From Streptomyces calvus (GTDB lineage Bacteria; Actinomycetota; Actinomycetes; Streptomycetales; Streptomycetaceae), in contig NZ_VCNP01000010.1 in assembly GCF_006782915.1 (NCBI RefSeq), positions 1 through 64,000 of the forward strand: DNA of 64,000 bases, in the 5' to 3' direction. Of the stretch, positions 35,267 through 45,443 are shown one piece after another. A program made the translations under genes and the position numbers. Under the pieces are notes generated by a model, which was not told the DNA's origin, searched no databases, and saw only the letters and a list, made by a program, of their open reading frames with translations. Positions within the stretch are counted from its first letter, which is position 1, and every line of letters starts with the position of its first letter.

Positions 35267-37765
35267 TCAGCCGGTGGTGAAGGTGAAGTCGTCCACGTCG
35301 AACAGGGCTCCGGTGCCGCCCTTGAACACCAGGTACAGCGTGGTGGTGCCACGGGGTGCCCGCGACAGTTGCGCCTCGACGTCCTGGAAGGTCTCCCAGC
35401 CGCCGGTCACCGGCACGGTCGCCTTGCCGAGCAGCGTGCCCGTGGGCGAGCCCGCGCGAACCTCGAGGGTGCCGCCGGCGCCGCCGGAGGAGACGCGTGC
35501 GGTGATCTTCTGGGCGTTGCTCAGGCGGTACGGCGTGAAGGAGATCCAGTCGCCGTTGTCGATGTCACCGACGGTGCGGCCGCCGTGCGCGGCCTCCTTG
35601 GTGATGACGGAGACGCCGGCGCTGTCGCCGTAGTGCTCGGCCTGGCGGTGCTTGGGCTGGGTGACGTTCTGGTCGTGCGTGGTGAGCGGTTCCTGGCCGC
35701 CGCCACCGTTGTCGGTGTACTCGGCGTCGAAGACGCCGAAGATGTTGGCGTCGTCGTCGTGGCCGCCGTCGGCGCTGGTCTGGATGGTGCCGGAGCAGCC
35801 GTTGGCGGAGGTGAGCGGGTGGCCGTGGGAGTCGTGGCCGAGGATGAAGCTGACCTTGACCTTGGAGCAGTCGATCGCCCTGCCGTCCTCGGGGTCGGTG
35901 ACCTTCACCGTGAACGGGACGGCGTCGCCGAAGCTGAACAGCTGCCCGTCCCCGGGGGTTTCGAGGACCACGGTGGGCGCGGTGTTGCCGACGACGATCT
36001 GCACGCTGGCGCTGCCGGTGCGGCCGGAGGTGTCCTTGGCCGTCAGGGTGGCGGTGTAGGTGCCGTTCTTGCGGTAGCGGTGCGTGGGGTTGGCGGCGGT
36101 GGAGGTGTTTCCGTCGCCGAAGTCCCAGCTGTAGGTGAGGGCGTCGCCGTCCTGGTCGCTGCTGCCGGCGGAGGAGAAGCCCACCCGCAGCGGTGCCTGC
36201 CCGGAGGTCTTGGTGGCGGCGGCCTGCGCGACGGGCGAGTGGCCGTCGGTGGCGTTCTCGATGCGGTACAGGGCGGAGTTCTCGTCGCCGCCGAACCAGG
36301 CGAGACCGTAGTCGAGGACGTAGAGCGCGCCGTCGGGGCCGAAGGCCATGTCCATCACCTGGGTGCCGCTCCAGGGCACGTCGTTGACGGACTGGACGGT
36401 GCCGTCGGCGTCGCTGGTGATCCGCTTGATCCAGCGGCGGCCGAACTCACCGGCGAAGAAGTCGCCGTCGTACGCCTCGGGGAACTTGACGGGCGAGTCG
36501 AGCGCGGGGTCGTAGTGGTAGACCGGGCCGCCCATCGGGGACTCGGAGCCGCTGCCGAACTCGGGGACGGAGCCGCCGTCGTAGGGGATCCATGCGGTCT
36601 GGGCCGGGGGCAGGTCGGTCAGGCCGGTGTTGTTCGGCGAGGTGTTCTTCGGGGCGGCGCAGTCGAAGGACTCGCCGGAGGCTTGGGTGGCGAAGTCGTA
36701 GTCGACGTAGGCGTCGTTGTCGCCGGTGCAGTACGGCCAGCCGAAGTTGCCGGGGCCGGTGACGCGGGCGAACTCGACCTGTCCGGCGGGTCCGCGGGAG
36801 GGGTCGGCGGTGCCGGCGTCGGGACCGTAGTCACCGACGTAGAGGATGCCGGTCTCCTTGTCGACGCTGAACCGGAACGGGTTGCGGAAGCCCATGGCGT
36901 AGATCTCGGGCCGCGTCCTGTCCGTGCCGGGCGCGAAGAGGTTGCCCTCCGGGATGGAGTACGAGCCGTCGTCGTTGACCTTGATGCGCAGGATCTTGCC
37001 GCGCAGGTCGTTGGTGTTGCCGGAGGTGCGCTGGGCGTCGAATCCCGGGTTGCGGTTCGACCGCTCGTCGATGGGCGTGTAGCCGTCCGACTGGAACGGG
37101 TTGGTGTCGTCGCCGGTCGACAGGTACAGGTTGCCGGCCGCGTCGAAGTCGATGTCACCGCCGACGTGGCAGCACAGGCCGCGGGTGGCGGGGATGTCGA
37201 GGATCTTCTTCTCGCTGGCGGTGTCGAGGGTGCCGTCGGTGTTGAGCACGAACCGCGAGAGGCGGTTGACGCCGTCGAAGGGCGCGAAGTCGGCGGCGGT
37301 GCCGGTCTCGGGCGCGTCACCGGCGGGGGTGTTCATCGGGGGCGCGTAGTACAGGTAGATGAAACGGTTCTCTGCGAATCCGGGGTCGACGCCGACGCCC
37401 TGCAGGCCCTCCTCGTCGTGGCTGTACACGTCGAGCTTGCCGGCCAGCCTGGTGTTGCCGGCGGCGTCGGTCAGGCGCAGTTCGCCGTCGCGTGAGGTGT
37501 GCAGGACGGAGCGGTCCGGGAGGACGGCGAGCGACATCGGCTCGCCGACCTCCGGTTCGCCCTTGGCGAGGGTGACCTGCTGGAAGTCCTCCGCCGCGGC
37601 GGCGGACGGTTCGGCGTCGGCCGCGCCGGCCTGGGGTGCGGCCAGCGTGAGCGAGGCGCCCGCCAGCAGCGCCCCGCTGAGCAGGGCCACGGCCTTGCGG
37701 AAGGAGGGGCGGCGGTTACGGCCGTCGGTTCTGCGAGTGCGGGTGGTGTGTGCGTTCCCGTGCAC
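35267..37765 (-). CDS. Secreted sorbosone/glucose dehydrogenase-like beta-propeller with PKD and CBM6-like domains
   Basis: An 832-residue exported protein. GTG at 37765 has GGAGG 6 bp upstream and starts a long Sec signal (ALLSGALLAGASLTLAAPQA). The propeller (about 60-510) has EGLQGVGVDPGFAENRF, GGDIDFDAAGNLYLSTGDD, NDLRGKILRIKV, YAMGFRNPFRFSVD and ILYVGDYGPDAG, as in PQQ-dependent sugar dehydrogenases. A PKD domain (SWDFGDGNTSTAANPTHRY) and a C-terminal beta-sandwich resembling CBM6 (GDIDNGDWISFTPY, GATLEVR-type strands) follow. It is probably an extracellular sugar-oxidising or sugar-binding enzyme supplying the keto-sugar pathway encoded around it. Cofactor residues were not verified. 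Confidence 0.82.
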   Translation of the reverse strand: MHGNAHTTRTRRTDGRNRRPSFRKAVALLSGALLAGASLTLAAPQAGAADAEPSAAAAEDFQQVTLAKGEPEVGEPMSLAVLPDRSVLHTSRDGELRLTDAAGNTRLAGKLDVYSHDEEGLQGVGVDPGFAENRFIYLYYAPPMNTPAGDAPETGTAADFAPFDGVNRLSRFVLNTDGTLDTASEKKILDIPATRGLCCHVGGDIDFDAAGNLYLSTGDDTNPFQSDGYTPIDERSNRNPGFDAQRTSGNTNDLRGKILRIKVNDDGSYSIPEGNLFAPGTDRTRPEIYAMGFRNPFRFSVDKETGILYVGDYGPDAGTADPSRGPAGQVEFARVTGPGNFGWPYCTGDNDAYVDYDFATQASGESFDCAAPKNTSPNNTGLTDLPPAQTAWIPYDGGSVPEFGSGSESPMGGPVYHYDPALDSPVKFPEAYDGDFFAGEFGRRWIKRITSDADGTVQSVNDVPWSGTQVMDMAFGPDGALYVLDYGLAWFGGDENSALYRIENATDGHSPVAQAAATKTSGQAPLRVGFSSAGSSDQDGDALTYSWDFGDGNTSTAANPTHRYRKNGTYTATLTAKDTSGRTGSASVQIVVGNTAPTVVLETPGDGQLFSFGDAVPFTVKVTDPEDGRAIDCSKVKVSFILGHDSHGHPLTSANGCSGTIQTSADGGHDDDANIFGVFDAEYTDNGGGGQEPLTTHDQNVTQPKHRQAEHYGDSAGVSVITKEAAHGGRTVGDIDNGDWISFTPYRLSNAQKITARVSSGGAGGTLEVRAGSPTGTLLGKATVPVTGGWETFQDVEAQLSRAPRGTTTLYLVFKGGTGALFDVDDFTFTTG

Positions 37766-37884
37766 GAATGCCTCCAGACAGAAGCGGGTTGTACGGGGCG
37801 GGTACGTTGCGCCGGGGTGCGCCGTCACCCCGGTGTGCGACGTCGTTCTCGTGCCATCGGGCCGTGGGGGGTGTGCCGGTCGCC

Positions 37885-38883
<999 letters not shown>

Positions 38884-38898
38884 CCGTATCCGTCCTCC

Positions 38899-40107
38899 TC
38901 AGGCGGCGATCGGTGTGTAGACGGAGTTCTTCTCGGCGCTCTCCTCCACCGCCGCGAGCACGCGCTGCACCTGCAGCCCGTCGGCGAAGGAGGGTTCGGG
39001 GGTGCGGCCCTCGGCGACGGCGTGGACCAGGTCGCGGGCCTGGTGCACGAAGGTGTGCTCGTAGCCGAGGCCGTGGCCCGGCGGCCACCAGCCCTCGAGG
39101 TAGGGGTGGTCGGGTTCGGTGACGAGGATGCGGCGGAAGCCGGCGTGCGTGCCCGGCTCGGTGCCGTCGTGGAACGACAGCTCGTTGAGCCGCTCCAGGT
39201 CGAAGGCGAGCGAGCCGCGCTCGCCGTTGAGTTCGATGCGCAGGGCGTTCTTGCGTCCGGTGGCGTACCGGGTGGCCTCGAAGGAGGCGATGGCGCCGGA
39301 GGTGAAGCGGCCGGTGAACAGGGCGGCGTCGTCGACGGTGACCTCTCCGGTGCCGGCGGCGGAGACGGCGGCCAGGCCGCTGCTCGGCGCGCTGGGCAGC
39401 GGCCGTTCCCGTACGAACGTCTCGGTGAGCGCGGAGACGCCGGCCAGCCGCTCCCCCGCCAGGTACTGCGCCAGGTCGACGATGTGGGCGCCGAGGTCGC
39501 CGAGCGAGCCGGAGCCCGCCTGTTCCCGGCGCAGCCGCCAGGTCAGCGGGAACTCGGGGTCCACCAGCCAGTCCTGGAGGTACGCCACGCGGACGTGCCG
39601 CAGCCTGCCGATCCGACCCTCCGCCACCATCCGCCGGGCCAGCGCGGTCGCCGGGACCCGGCGGTAGTTGAAGCCGACCATCGCCAGCTGGCCGCGCTCG
39701 CCGGCCTCTTCGGCCGCGCGGGTCATCGCCTCGGCCTCCTCGACGGTGTTGGCGAGGGGCTTTTCGCACAGCACGTGCTTGCCCGCGGCGAGCGCGGCGA
39801 GCGCGATCTCGGCGTGGCTGTCGCCCGGGGTGCAGATGTCGACGAGGTCGACGTCGTCCCGTTCGATCAGGGCGCGCCAGTCGGTCTCGGTGTCCGACCA
39901 GCCGTGCCGGTCGGCCGCCGCGCGCACGGCGGCGGCGTCGCGGCCGCAGATCACGGCCAGTTCGGGGCGCAGCGGCAGGTCGAAGACGCGGCCCGCGGTG
40001 CGCCATCCCTGGGAGTGGGCGGCACCCATGAAGGCGTAACCGACCATGCCGACGCGCAGCGGTGGCTTCCCCGTTCCTGCCCCTTCGGACTGCTGCGGCT
40101 GTGCCAT
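38899..40107 (-). CDS. Gfo/Idh/MocA family NAD(P)-dependent oxidoreductase
   Basis: A 402-residue sugar dehydrogenase. N-terminal Rossmann fold (LRVGMVGYAFMGAAHSQGW), then VDICTPGDSHAEIALAAL and the signature EKPLANTVEEAEAM with the catalytic Lys. The C-terminal alpha/beta domain holds GDLGAHIVDLAQYLAGE. ATG at 40107 with AGGAGG. It sits between the sugar ABC transporter and an isomerase and would oxidise a hydroxyl (often C3) of the imported sugar or cyclitol. Confidence 0.9.
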   Translation of the reverse strand: MAQPQQSEGAGTGKPPLRVGMVGYAFMGAAHSQGWRTAGRVFDLPLRPELAVICGRDAAAVRAAADRHGWSDTETDWRALIERDDVDLVDICTPGDSHAEIALAALAAGKHVLCEKPLANTVEEAEAMTRAAEEAGERGQLAMVGFNYRRVPATALARRMVAEGRIGRLRHVRVAYLQDWLVDPEFPLTWRLRREQAGSGSLGDLGAHIVDLAQYLAGERLAGVSALTETFVRERPLPSAPSSGLAAVSAAGTGEVTVDDAALFTGRFTSGAIASFEATRYATGRKNALRIELNGERGSLAFDLERLNELSFHDGTEPGTHAGFRRILVTEPDHPYLEGWWPPGHGLGYEHTFVHQARDLVHAVAEGRTPEPSFADGLQVQRVLAAVEESAEKNSVYTPIAA

Positions 40108-40186
40108 ACGAATGTCCTCCTCGTGGTGGTGGCGGGCGGGGGTGGCCCCGCCCGGTGGGCTGGTCAGGCCCGTGCGGCGGGGCTGC

Positions 40187-41233
40187 TCACTTGAAGCCGG
40201 TGGGCATGTACTGGTCGACGTTGTCCTTGTCGACGACGGCCGAGTAGCAGGTCACCGTCGAGGGGATCTCGAACTCGGCGAGGCCGCTGACGCCCTTGCC
40301 CTGGCCGAGGGCGCGGGCGAGGTCGATGGCGGAGGCGGCCATGGTCGGCGGGTACAGGACGGTGGCCTTGAGGACACCGCTGTCGGCCTTGATGGCCTCG
40401 AAGGCGGACAGTGCGCCGGCGCCGCCGACCATCAGGAAGTCGTCCCGGCCGGCCTGTTCGATGGCGCGCAGCGCGCCCACGCCCTGGTCGTCGTCGTGGT
40501 TCCACAGGGCGTCGAACTTCGACTGGGCCTGGAGCAGTTGGGCCATCTTGGCCTGGCCGGACTCGACGGTGAACTCGGCGGCCTGCCGGGCCACCTTCTT
40601 GATGTTGGGGTAGTTCTTCAGCGCGTCGTCGAAGCCCTGGGTGCGCTGCTGGGTCAGTTCGAGGTTGTCCAGTCCGGCGAGTTCGATGACCCGGGCGTTC
40701 GGCTTGTCCTTGAGCTTCTCGCCGATGTAGTGGCCGGCGTTCAGGCCCATGCCGTAGTTGTCGCCGCCGACCCAGCAGCGGTAGGCCTGCGGGCTGTTGA
40801 AGATGCGGTCGAGGTTGACGACGGGGATTCCGGCCCGCATCGCCTTCAGTCCGACCTGGGTGAGGGCCTTGCCGTCGGCGGGCAGGACCACCAGGACGTC
40901 GACCTTCTTGTTGATGAGGGTCTCGATCTGGCCGATCTGCTGGGCGGTGTCGTTGGAGCCCTCGGTGATCTCCAGGGTGACGTCGGAGTACTTCTCGGCC
41001 CGCTTCTTGGCGTTGTCGTTGATGGCGTTGAGCCAGCCGTGGTCGGCCTGCGGTCCGGCGAAGCCGATGGTGACCGGCTTGCCGGGCTTGTCGTCGGCGG
41101 CCGGCTGGTTGTCGGCGGCCGGCTCGTCGTCGCTGGACTCGTTGCTCGTGCACCCGGTGACGAGGACGCCGGCGGAGACGGCGGCCGCTCCGAAGAGCAG
41201 TCCTCTGCGGCTGGTGAACGTCGGCTCTGGCAT
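40187..41233 (-). CDS. Sugar ABC transporter substrate-binding lipoprotein (ribose type)
   Basis: A 348-residue periplasmic-binding protein-1-like receptor. The Arg-rich signal ends in lipobox VLVTGC (Cys about residue 27), followed by an acidic spacer. Domain motifs: PVTIGFAGPQADHGWLNAI, IGQIETLINKKVDVLVVLPAD, IPVVNLDR, NYGMGLNAGHYIGEKL, and DALWNHDDDQGVGAL. It captures a monosaccharide or cyclitol for the adjacent permease/ATPase. It is 16 bp downstream of the permease gene. Confidence 0.9.
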   Translation of the reverse strand: MPEPTFTSRRGLLFGAAAVSAGVLVTGCTSNESSDDEPAADNQPAADDKPGKPVTIGFAGPQADHGWLNAINDNAKKRAEKYSDVTLEITEGSNDTAQQIGQIETLINKKVDVLVVLPADGKALTQVGLKAMRAGIPVVNLDRIFNSPQAYRCWVGGDNYGMGLNAGHYIGEKLKDKPNARVIELAGLDNLELTQQRTQGFDDALKNYPNIKKVARQAAEFTVESGQAKMAQLLQAQSKFDALWNHDDDQGVGALRAIEQAGRDDFLMVGGAGALSAFEAIKADSGVLKATVLYPPTMAASAIDLARALGQGKGVSGLAEFEIPSTVTCYSAVVDKDNVDQYMPTGFK

Positions 41234-41249
41234 GGCGGTGAACCTTTCC

Positions 41250-42269
41250 TCAGGTCGTGCTCGCGGTACGGCGCTGGACCAGCACGGCGGCGACGATGAT
41301 CGCGCCCTTGGCGATCTGCTGGACGTCGCTCTGCAGGTTGTTCAGGGCGAAGATGTTGGTGATGGTGGTGAAGATCAGGACGCCGAGGACGGAGCCGACG
41401 ATGGTGCCGCGGCCGCCGGTGAGCAGGGTGCCGCCGATGATGGCGGCGGCGATGGCGTCGAGTTCGTAGAGGTTGCCGTTGGTGTTCTGGCCGGAGCCGG
41501 CCAGGACGATCAGCAGGAAGGCGGCGATGCCGCAGCACAGCCCGGACAGCAGGTACAGGTAGAGCCGCTGGCGGCGCACGTCGATGCCGGCCAGGCGGGC
41601 GGCCTCCGCGTTGCCGCCGACGGCGACGGTGCGGCGGCCGAAGGTGGTCCGGTTGAGGACCAGCCAGCCGATGAGGGTGACCGCGGCGAACACCAGCACC
41701 AGCGGCGGGATGCCGAGGATGTAGGAGTCGCGCTCGCCGAGGTCGAGGACCCCGTCGACGGTGACGACCTGGGTACGGCCGTCGGTGATCTGCAGGGCGA
41801 GTCCGCGGGCCGAGGCGAGCATGGCGAGGGTGGCGATGAACGGCACCATTCCGCCGTAGGCGATGAGCACCCCGTTGACCAGGCCGCAGCCCACTCCGAC
41901 GGCGACGGCGGTGAACAGGATGCCGCCGAAGCCGAACTCCTGGGTGGCGACGGTGGTCGCCCACACCGAGGCGAGGGCGACGATCGCGCCGACCGACAGG
42001 TCGATGCCGCCGGAGATGATGACGAAGGTCATGCCGACGGTGACGACGCCGATGACCGAGGCCTGGGTGAGGACGAGTTGCAGGTTGCGGGTGTCGAGGA
42101 ACTCGTCCGGTTTGGTGACGCCGCCGATGAGGATCAGCACGGCGAGCACGCCGAGCAGCGACAGTGTGCGGACGTCGGCGCGGAACAACACGGCGCGCCA
42201 GGCGGGCGTTTCGGCGGCCGACGGCACCTTGTCGGTGCTGTCCCGCGGCGGGGATGCGTGTTGCGTCAT
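41250..42269 (-). CDS. Sugar ABC transporter permease (RbsC type)
   Basis: A 339-residue membrane protein with about eight to ten helices and the family signatures TVGMTFVIISGGIDLSVGAIVAL (quoted block spans two helices), GLVNGVLIAYGGMVPFIATLAM, TTFGRRTVAVGGNAEAARLAGI and AIAAAIIGGTLLTGGRG. The start overlaps the ATPase stop by 4 bp. The N-terminal 35 residues are cytoplasmic. Confidence 0.9.
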   Translation of the reverse strand: MTQHASPPRDSTDKVPSAAETPAWRAVLFRADVRTLSLLGVLAVLILIGGVTKPDEFLDTRNLQLVLTQASVIGVVTVGMTFVIISGGIDLSVGAIVALASVWATTVATQEFGFGGILFTAVAVGVGCGLVNGVLIAYGGMVPFIATLAMLASARGLALQITDGRTQVVTVDGVLDLGERDSYILGIPPLVLVFAAVTLIGWLVLNRTTFGRRTVAVGGNAEAARLAGIDVRRQRLYLYLLSGLCCGIAAFLLIVLAGSGQNTNGNLYELDAIAAAIIGGTLLTGGRGTIVGSVLGVLIFTTITNIFALNNLQSDVQQIAKGAIIVAAVLVQRRTASTT

Positions 42270-43783
42270 GACGCCGGGCTTCCTTCCATGACCAGGTCGA
42301 GTACACGGTGTTCGTCGAGTTCGCGGGCGGGCGCCGTGTGGACGACGGTGCCCTCGCGCAGGACCAGGACGCGGTCGGCGAGGCCGAGCACCTCGGGCAC
42401 CTCGCTGGAGACCAGCAGGACGGCGAGGCCTTCGTCCGCCAGCCGGCGGACGACCGCGTAGAGTTCGGCGCGGGCGCCGACGTCGACGCCGCGGGTGGGT
42501 TCGTCGAGGAGCAGCACCCGGCAGCCGCGCAGCAGCCAGCGTGCGAGCACGGCCTTCTGCTGGTTTCCGCCGGACAGGGTGCGCACGGGCACGTCCGGGT
42601 TGTCGGGCCGCAGGGACAGTTCGCGCACGGCGGCACGCGCCGCGCCCGACTCCGCCCCGCGGTCGATCCAGCCGGCCGTCGCGAAGCGGGACATGGAGGA
42701 CACCGACACGTTGCGGGTGACGGACTCCAGCATGAGCAGGGCCTGCGCCTTGCGTTCCTCGGGGGCGAGTCCCAGGCCGGCGGCCACGGCGGCGCGCACG
42801 CTGCCGGGCTTCAGGGGCTTGCCGTCGACGAGGACCCGGCCGGTGTCGGGCTTGCGGGCGCCGTAGACGGTCTCCAGGATCTCGGAGCGTCCGGAGCCGA
42901 CGAGTCCGGCGAGCCCGACGATCTCACCGGGGCGCACCTGGAGGTCGAGCGGGGCGAACTCGCCCGCGCGGGACAGTCCTTCGACGGTCAGCACGGGTTC
43001 GCCCTGCGGTGCGGCGGCGGGCCGTTCCGGGAAGACGTACTCGACGTTGCGTCCCGTCATCAGTGCGACGACCTCGCTGGTGGGCGTCGACTTGGCGGGC
43101 AGTCCGCGGGCCACGGCGCGGCCGTCCTTGAGGACGGTGACCCGGTCGCCGATGCGCCGGATCTCCTCCAGGCGGTGCGAGATGTAGACGACGGCGACTC
43201 CGTCGGCGGTGAGGTCCTCGACGATGCGGAAGAGGTTGTCGACCTCGTCCGGGTCGAGGGCGGCGGAGGGTTCGTCCATCACGATGAGCCGTACGTCGTG
43301 GGAGAGCGCCCGTGCCATGGACACGATCTGCTGGTGCGCCGCCGACAGGTCGCCGACCAGCCGGCCGGGGTCGATCTCCGGGTGTCCGAGGCGCTTGAGG
43401 AGCTGGGCCGTCGACTCCCGGGCGGCCTTGCCCCGTACGACGAACCCGGCGGTCGTGGGTTCGTGGCCGAGGTGGACGTTCTCGGCGACCGACAGGTGCT
43501 CCACCAGGTCGAGTTCCTGGTAGATGGTGGCGATGCCGAGGCGCATGGCGGCGATCGGCGAGCGGAGCACGACCTCGTCCGAGCGCCAGCGGATGGTGCC
43601 CGTGTCGGGCTGGTGGGCGCCGGCCAGGACCTTGATCAGGGTGGACTTCCCGGCGCCGTTCTGGCCGAGCAGGCAGTGCACCTCGCCGGCCTGGACGTCG
43701 AGGTCGACGCCGTCCAGGGCCCGGACTCCGGGGAAGGACTTGGTGATGCCGGACATGCTGAGCAGCGGTGGTTCTGGTGCCAT
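42266..43783 (-). CDS. Sugar ABC transporter ATP-binding protein (RbsA type, duplicated domains)
   Basis: A 505-residue protein with two ABC cassettes. First: Walker A GQNGAGKSTL, signature LSAAHQQIVSMARAL, Walker B RLIVMDEPSAALD. Second: degenerate Walker A GLVGSGRSEIL, signature LSGGNQQKAVLARWL and Walker B VLLLDEPTRGVDVG, as expected for RbsA/MglA-like proteins where one site is atypical. ATG at 43783 chosen over an Arg-rich 20-codon extension. It is the first gene of the leftward sugar operon, with a LacI-like palindrome at 43842-43849 upstream. Confidence 0.9.
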   Translation of the reverse strand: MAPEPPLLSMSGITKSFPGVRALDGVDLDVQAGEVHCLLGQNGAGKSTLIKVLAGAHQPDTGTIRWRSDEVVLRSPIAAMRLGIATIYQELDLVEHLSVAENVHLGHEPTTAGFVVRGKAARESTAQLLKRLGHPEIDPGRLVGDLSAAHQQIVSMARALSHDVRLIVMDEPSAALDPDEVDNLFRIVEDLTADGVAVVYISHRLEEIRRIGDRVTVLKDGRAVARGLPAKSTPTSEVVALMTGRNVEYVFPERPAAAPQGEPVLTVEGLSRAGEFAPLDLQVRPGEIVGLAGLVGSGRSEILETVYGARKPDTGRVLVDGKPLKPGSVRAAVAAGLGLAPEERKAQALLMLESVTRNVSVSSMSRFATAGWIDRGAESGAARAAVRELSLRPDNPDVPVRTLSGGNQQKAVLARWLLRGCRVLLLDEPTRGVDVGARAELYAVVRRLADEGLAVLLVSSEVPEVLGLADRVLVLREGTVVHTAPARELDEHRVLDLVMEGSPAS

Positions 43784-43841
43784 GCGAATTTCCCCTCGGC
43801 GGGCGTTCGGGCCGGTGTCAGGGCGGTCCCCTCGCGGGGGC

Positions 43842-43849
43842 AAGCGCTT
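43842..43849. promoter_or_regulatory. Operator-like palindrome upstream of the sugar ABC operon
   Basis: AAGCGCTT, within GGCAAGCGCTTTCAGG, about 59 bp before the ATPase start. The C-G-centred palindrome resembles LacI-family sites, but the adjacent regulator is ROK-type, so the binding protein is uncertain. Confidence 0.4.
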
Positions 43850-43975
43850 TCAGGCAGGGCGGGGTAGGGCGGTGGCGGTGCGGGTGCGGTGTGCGGTTCC
43901 GTGCCGTGACGGCGGGTGCCGGGCAGGGCCGGGTGGTGCGGTGGCGGTGCGGGGTGGTGCCGGTGTGCTGTTCCG

Positions 43976-44029
43976 GTGCGGTGGAGCAGGTGGGGCGGTG
44001 CCGTGCGGTGGAGCGGGTGGGGCGGTGCC
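43976..44029 (+). repeat. Two tandem copies of a 27-bp unit
   Basis: GTGCGGTGGAGC(A/G)GGTGGGG followed by CGGTGCC occurs twice (43976-44002, 44003-44029) with one mismatch, in a generally CGGTG-rich gap of 260 bp between the ABC operon and the end of the ROK gene. Confidence 0.85.
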
Positions 44030-44043
44030 GTGCGACGAACTGC

Positions 44044-45234
44044 TTACGCGGGTGAGAACAGGTGGTCGCTGATGAGCCGGGCCGCGCCGATGACTCCGGC
44101 GGTGGGTCCCAGTTCGCCCAGGACGATCGGCAGGTTGCCGGTGGCCAGGGGCAGCGACTGGCGGTAGACCTGGGTGCGGATGGCGGCGAGCAGGGTGTGG
44201 CCGAGTCCGGTCACACCACCGCCGATCACCACCAGGCCGGGGTTGAAGAAGCTGACCAGGCCGGCGATGACCTGGCCGGTGCGGTTGCCGCCCTCGCGGA
44301 TCAGCTCGAGGGCGGTGGCGTCGCCGGCCGCGGCGGCTGCGGCCACGTCGGCGGCGCCGAGCGTGCCGTTCGCCTCCAGGCGGCTCGCGAGTTCGGGGGA
44401 CAGCCGCTGTTCGGCCGCCTCCGTCGCGTCCCGGGCGAGGGCCGCGCCGGAGAAGTGTGCCTCCAGGCAGCCCCGGTTGCCGCAGGCGCACGGACGTCCG
44501 TCGGGCACGGCCTGGATGTGCCCGATGTCGCCCGCGCTGCCCGTCGTACCGCGGTAGACCTCTCCGCCGACGACGATGCCGCAGCCGATGCCGGTACCGA
44601 TCTTGACGACGAGGAAGTCGTGCACGGTGCGGGCGACGCCCGCGTGCTGCTCGCCCATGGCCATCAGGTTCACGTCGTTGTCGACCATGACCGGGCAGCC
44701 GAGGTCCTGGCTGAGTGCCTCCCGCACGGGGAAGCCGTCCCAGCCCGGCATGATCGGCGGAGCGACCGGGATGCCCTCGGGGAAGCGGACCGGGCCCGGG
44801 ACGCCGATGCCGGCGCCGTCGAACCCCTCCGCGAGCCCTGAGGCCCGGAGCTTCGCCGCCATGGACAGCACCTGCTCGAAGACCGCGACGGGTCCCTCGC
44901 GTACGTCCATGGGCTGGTTGATGTGGCCCAGGATCTCCAGTTCGGCGTTGGTGACGGCGACGTCGACCGAGGTCGCGCCGATGTCGACGCCGAGGAACCG
45001 CAGGTGCGGGTTGAGCCGGATGTTGTGGGAGCGCCGGCCGCCGCGCGAGGCGGCGAGTCCGTCGGCCACGACGAGTTCCGTCTCCAGCAGCCGGTCCACC
45101 TCCACGGCCAGTTTCGACCGGGAGAGGTCGACCTGGTCGCCCAGCTGGGCACGGGAGTTGGGGCCACCGTCGCGCAGGAGCCTGAGCAGTCGGGCCTGGT
45201 GAGCGTTGGCGGGTCGCGCTGTCATACGTCTCAC
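44044..45234 (-). CDS. ROK-family transcriptional regulator
   Basis: A 396-residue protein with an N-terminal winged helix (HQARLLRLLRDGGPNSRAQL, DQVDLSRSKLAVEVDRLLE) and a C-terminal ROK sugar-kinase-like domain: LGVDIGATSVDVAVTN (ATP-binding-like), VGVPGPV-type segment, VMVDNDVNLMAMGE, the Zn motif around CACGNRGCLEAH, and VVIGGGVTGLG. GTG at 45234 has GGAGG 5 bp upstream; the ATG three codons later is a little far from it. It is a probable sugar-responsive repressor of the downstream ABC/dehydrogenase operon. Confidence 0.88.
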   Translation of the reverse strand: MRRMTARPANAHQARLLRLLRDGGPNSRAQLGDQVDLSRSKLAVEVDRLLETELVVADGLAASRGGRRSHNIRLNPHLRFLGVDIGATSVDVAVTNAELEILGHINQPMDVREGPVAVFEQVLSMAAKLRASGLAEGFDGAGIGVPGPVRFPEGIPVAPPIMPGWDGFPVREALSQDLGCPVMVDNDVNLMAMGEQHAGVARTVHDFLVVKIGTGIGCGIVVGGEVYRGTTGSAGDIGHIQAVPDGRPCACGNRGCLEAHFSGAALARDATEAAEQRLSPELASRLEANGTLGAADVAAAAAAGDATALELIREGGNRTGQVIAGLVSFFNPGLVVIGGGVTGLGHTLLAAIRTQVYRQSLPLATGNLPIVLGELGPTAGVIGAARLISDHLFSPA

Positions 45235-45443
45235 GAACCCCTCCCCGCCTCAATCGGCCTGTGCGCGCCGGTTTCCGGCCACGTGTGTGGCGTGCTTTCG
45301 GATGGGAAAGTAGCAGCGCCTGCCGGACGTGGGAAGAAGTCGCGCAGGAATTGGCCCCTACTTTTTCCACTCACAGGACAAAGGCGCGCGCAGGAACGCC
45401 GCGAAGGACGACAAAGGGGTCGGAAACGCAGGTCCGGTCGGCG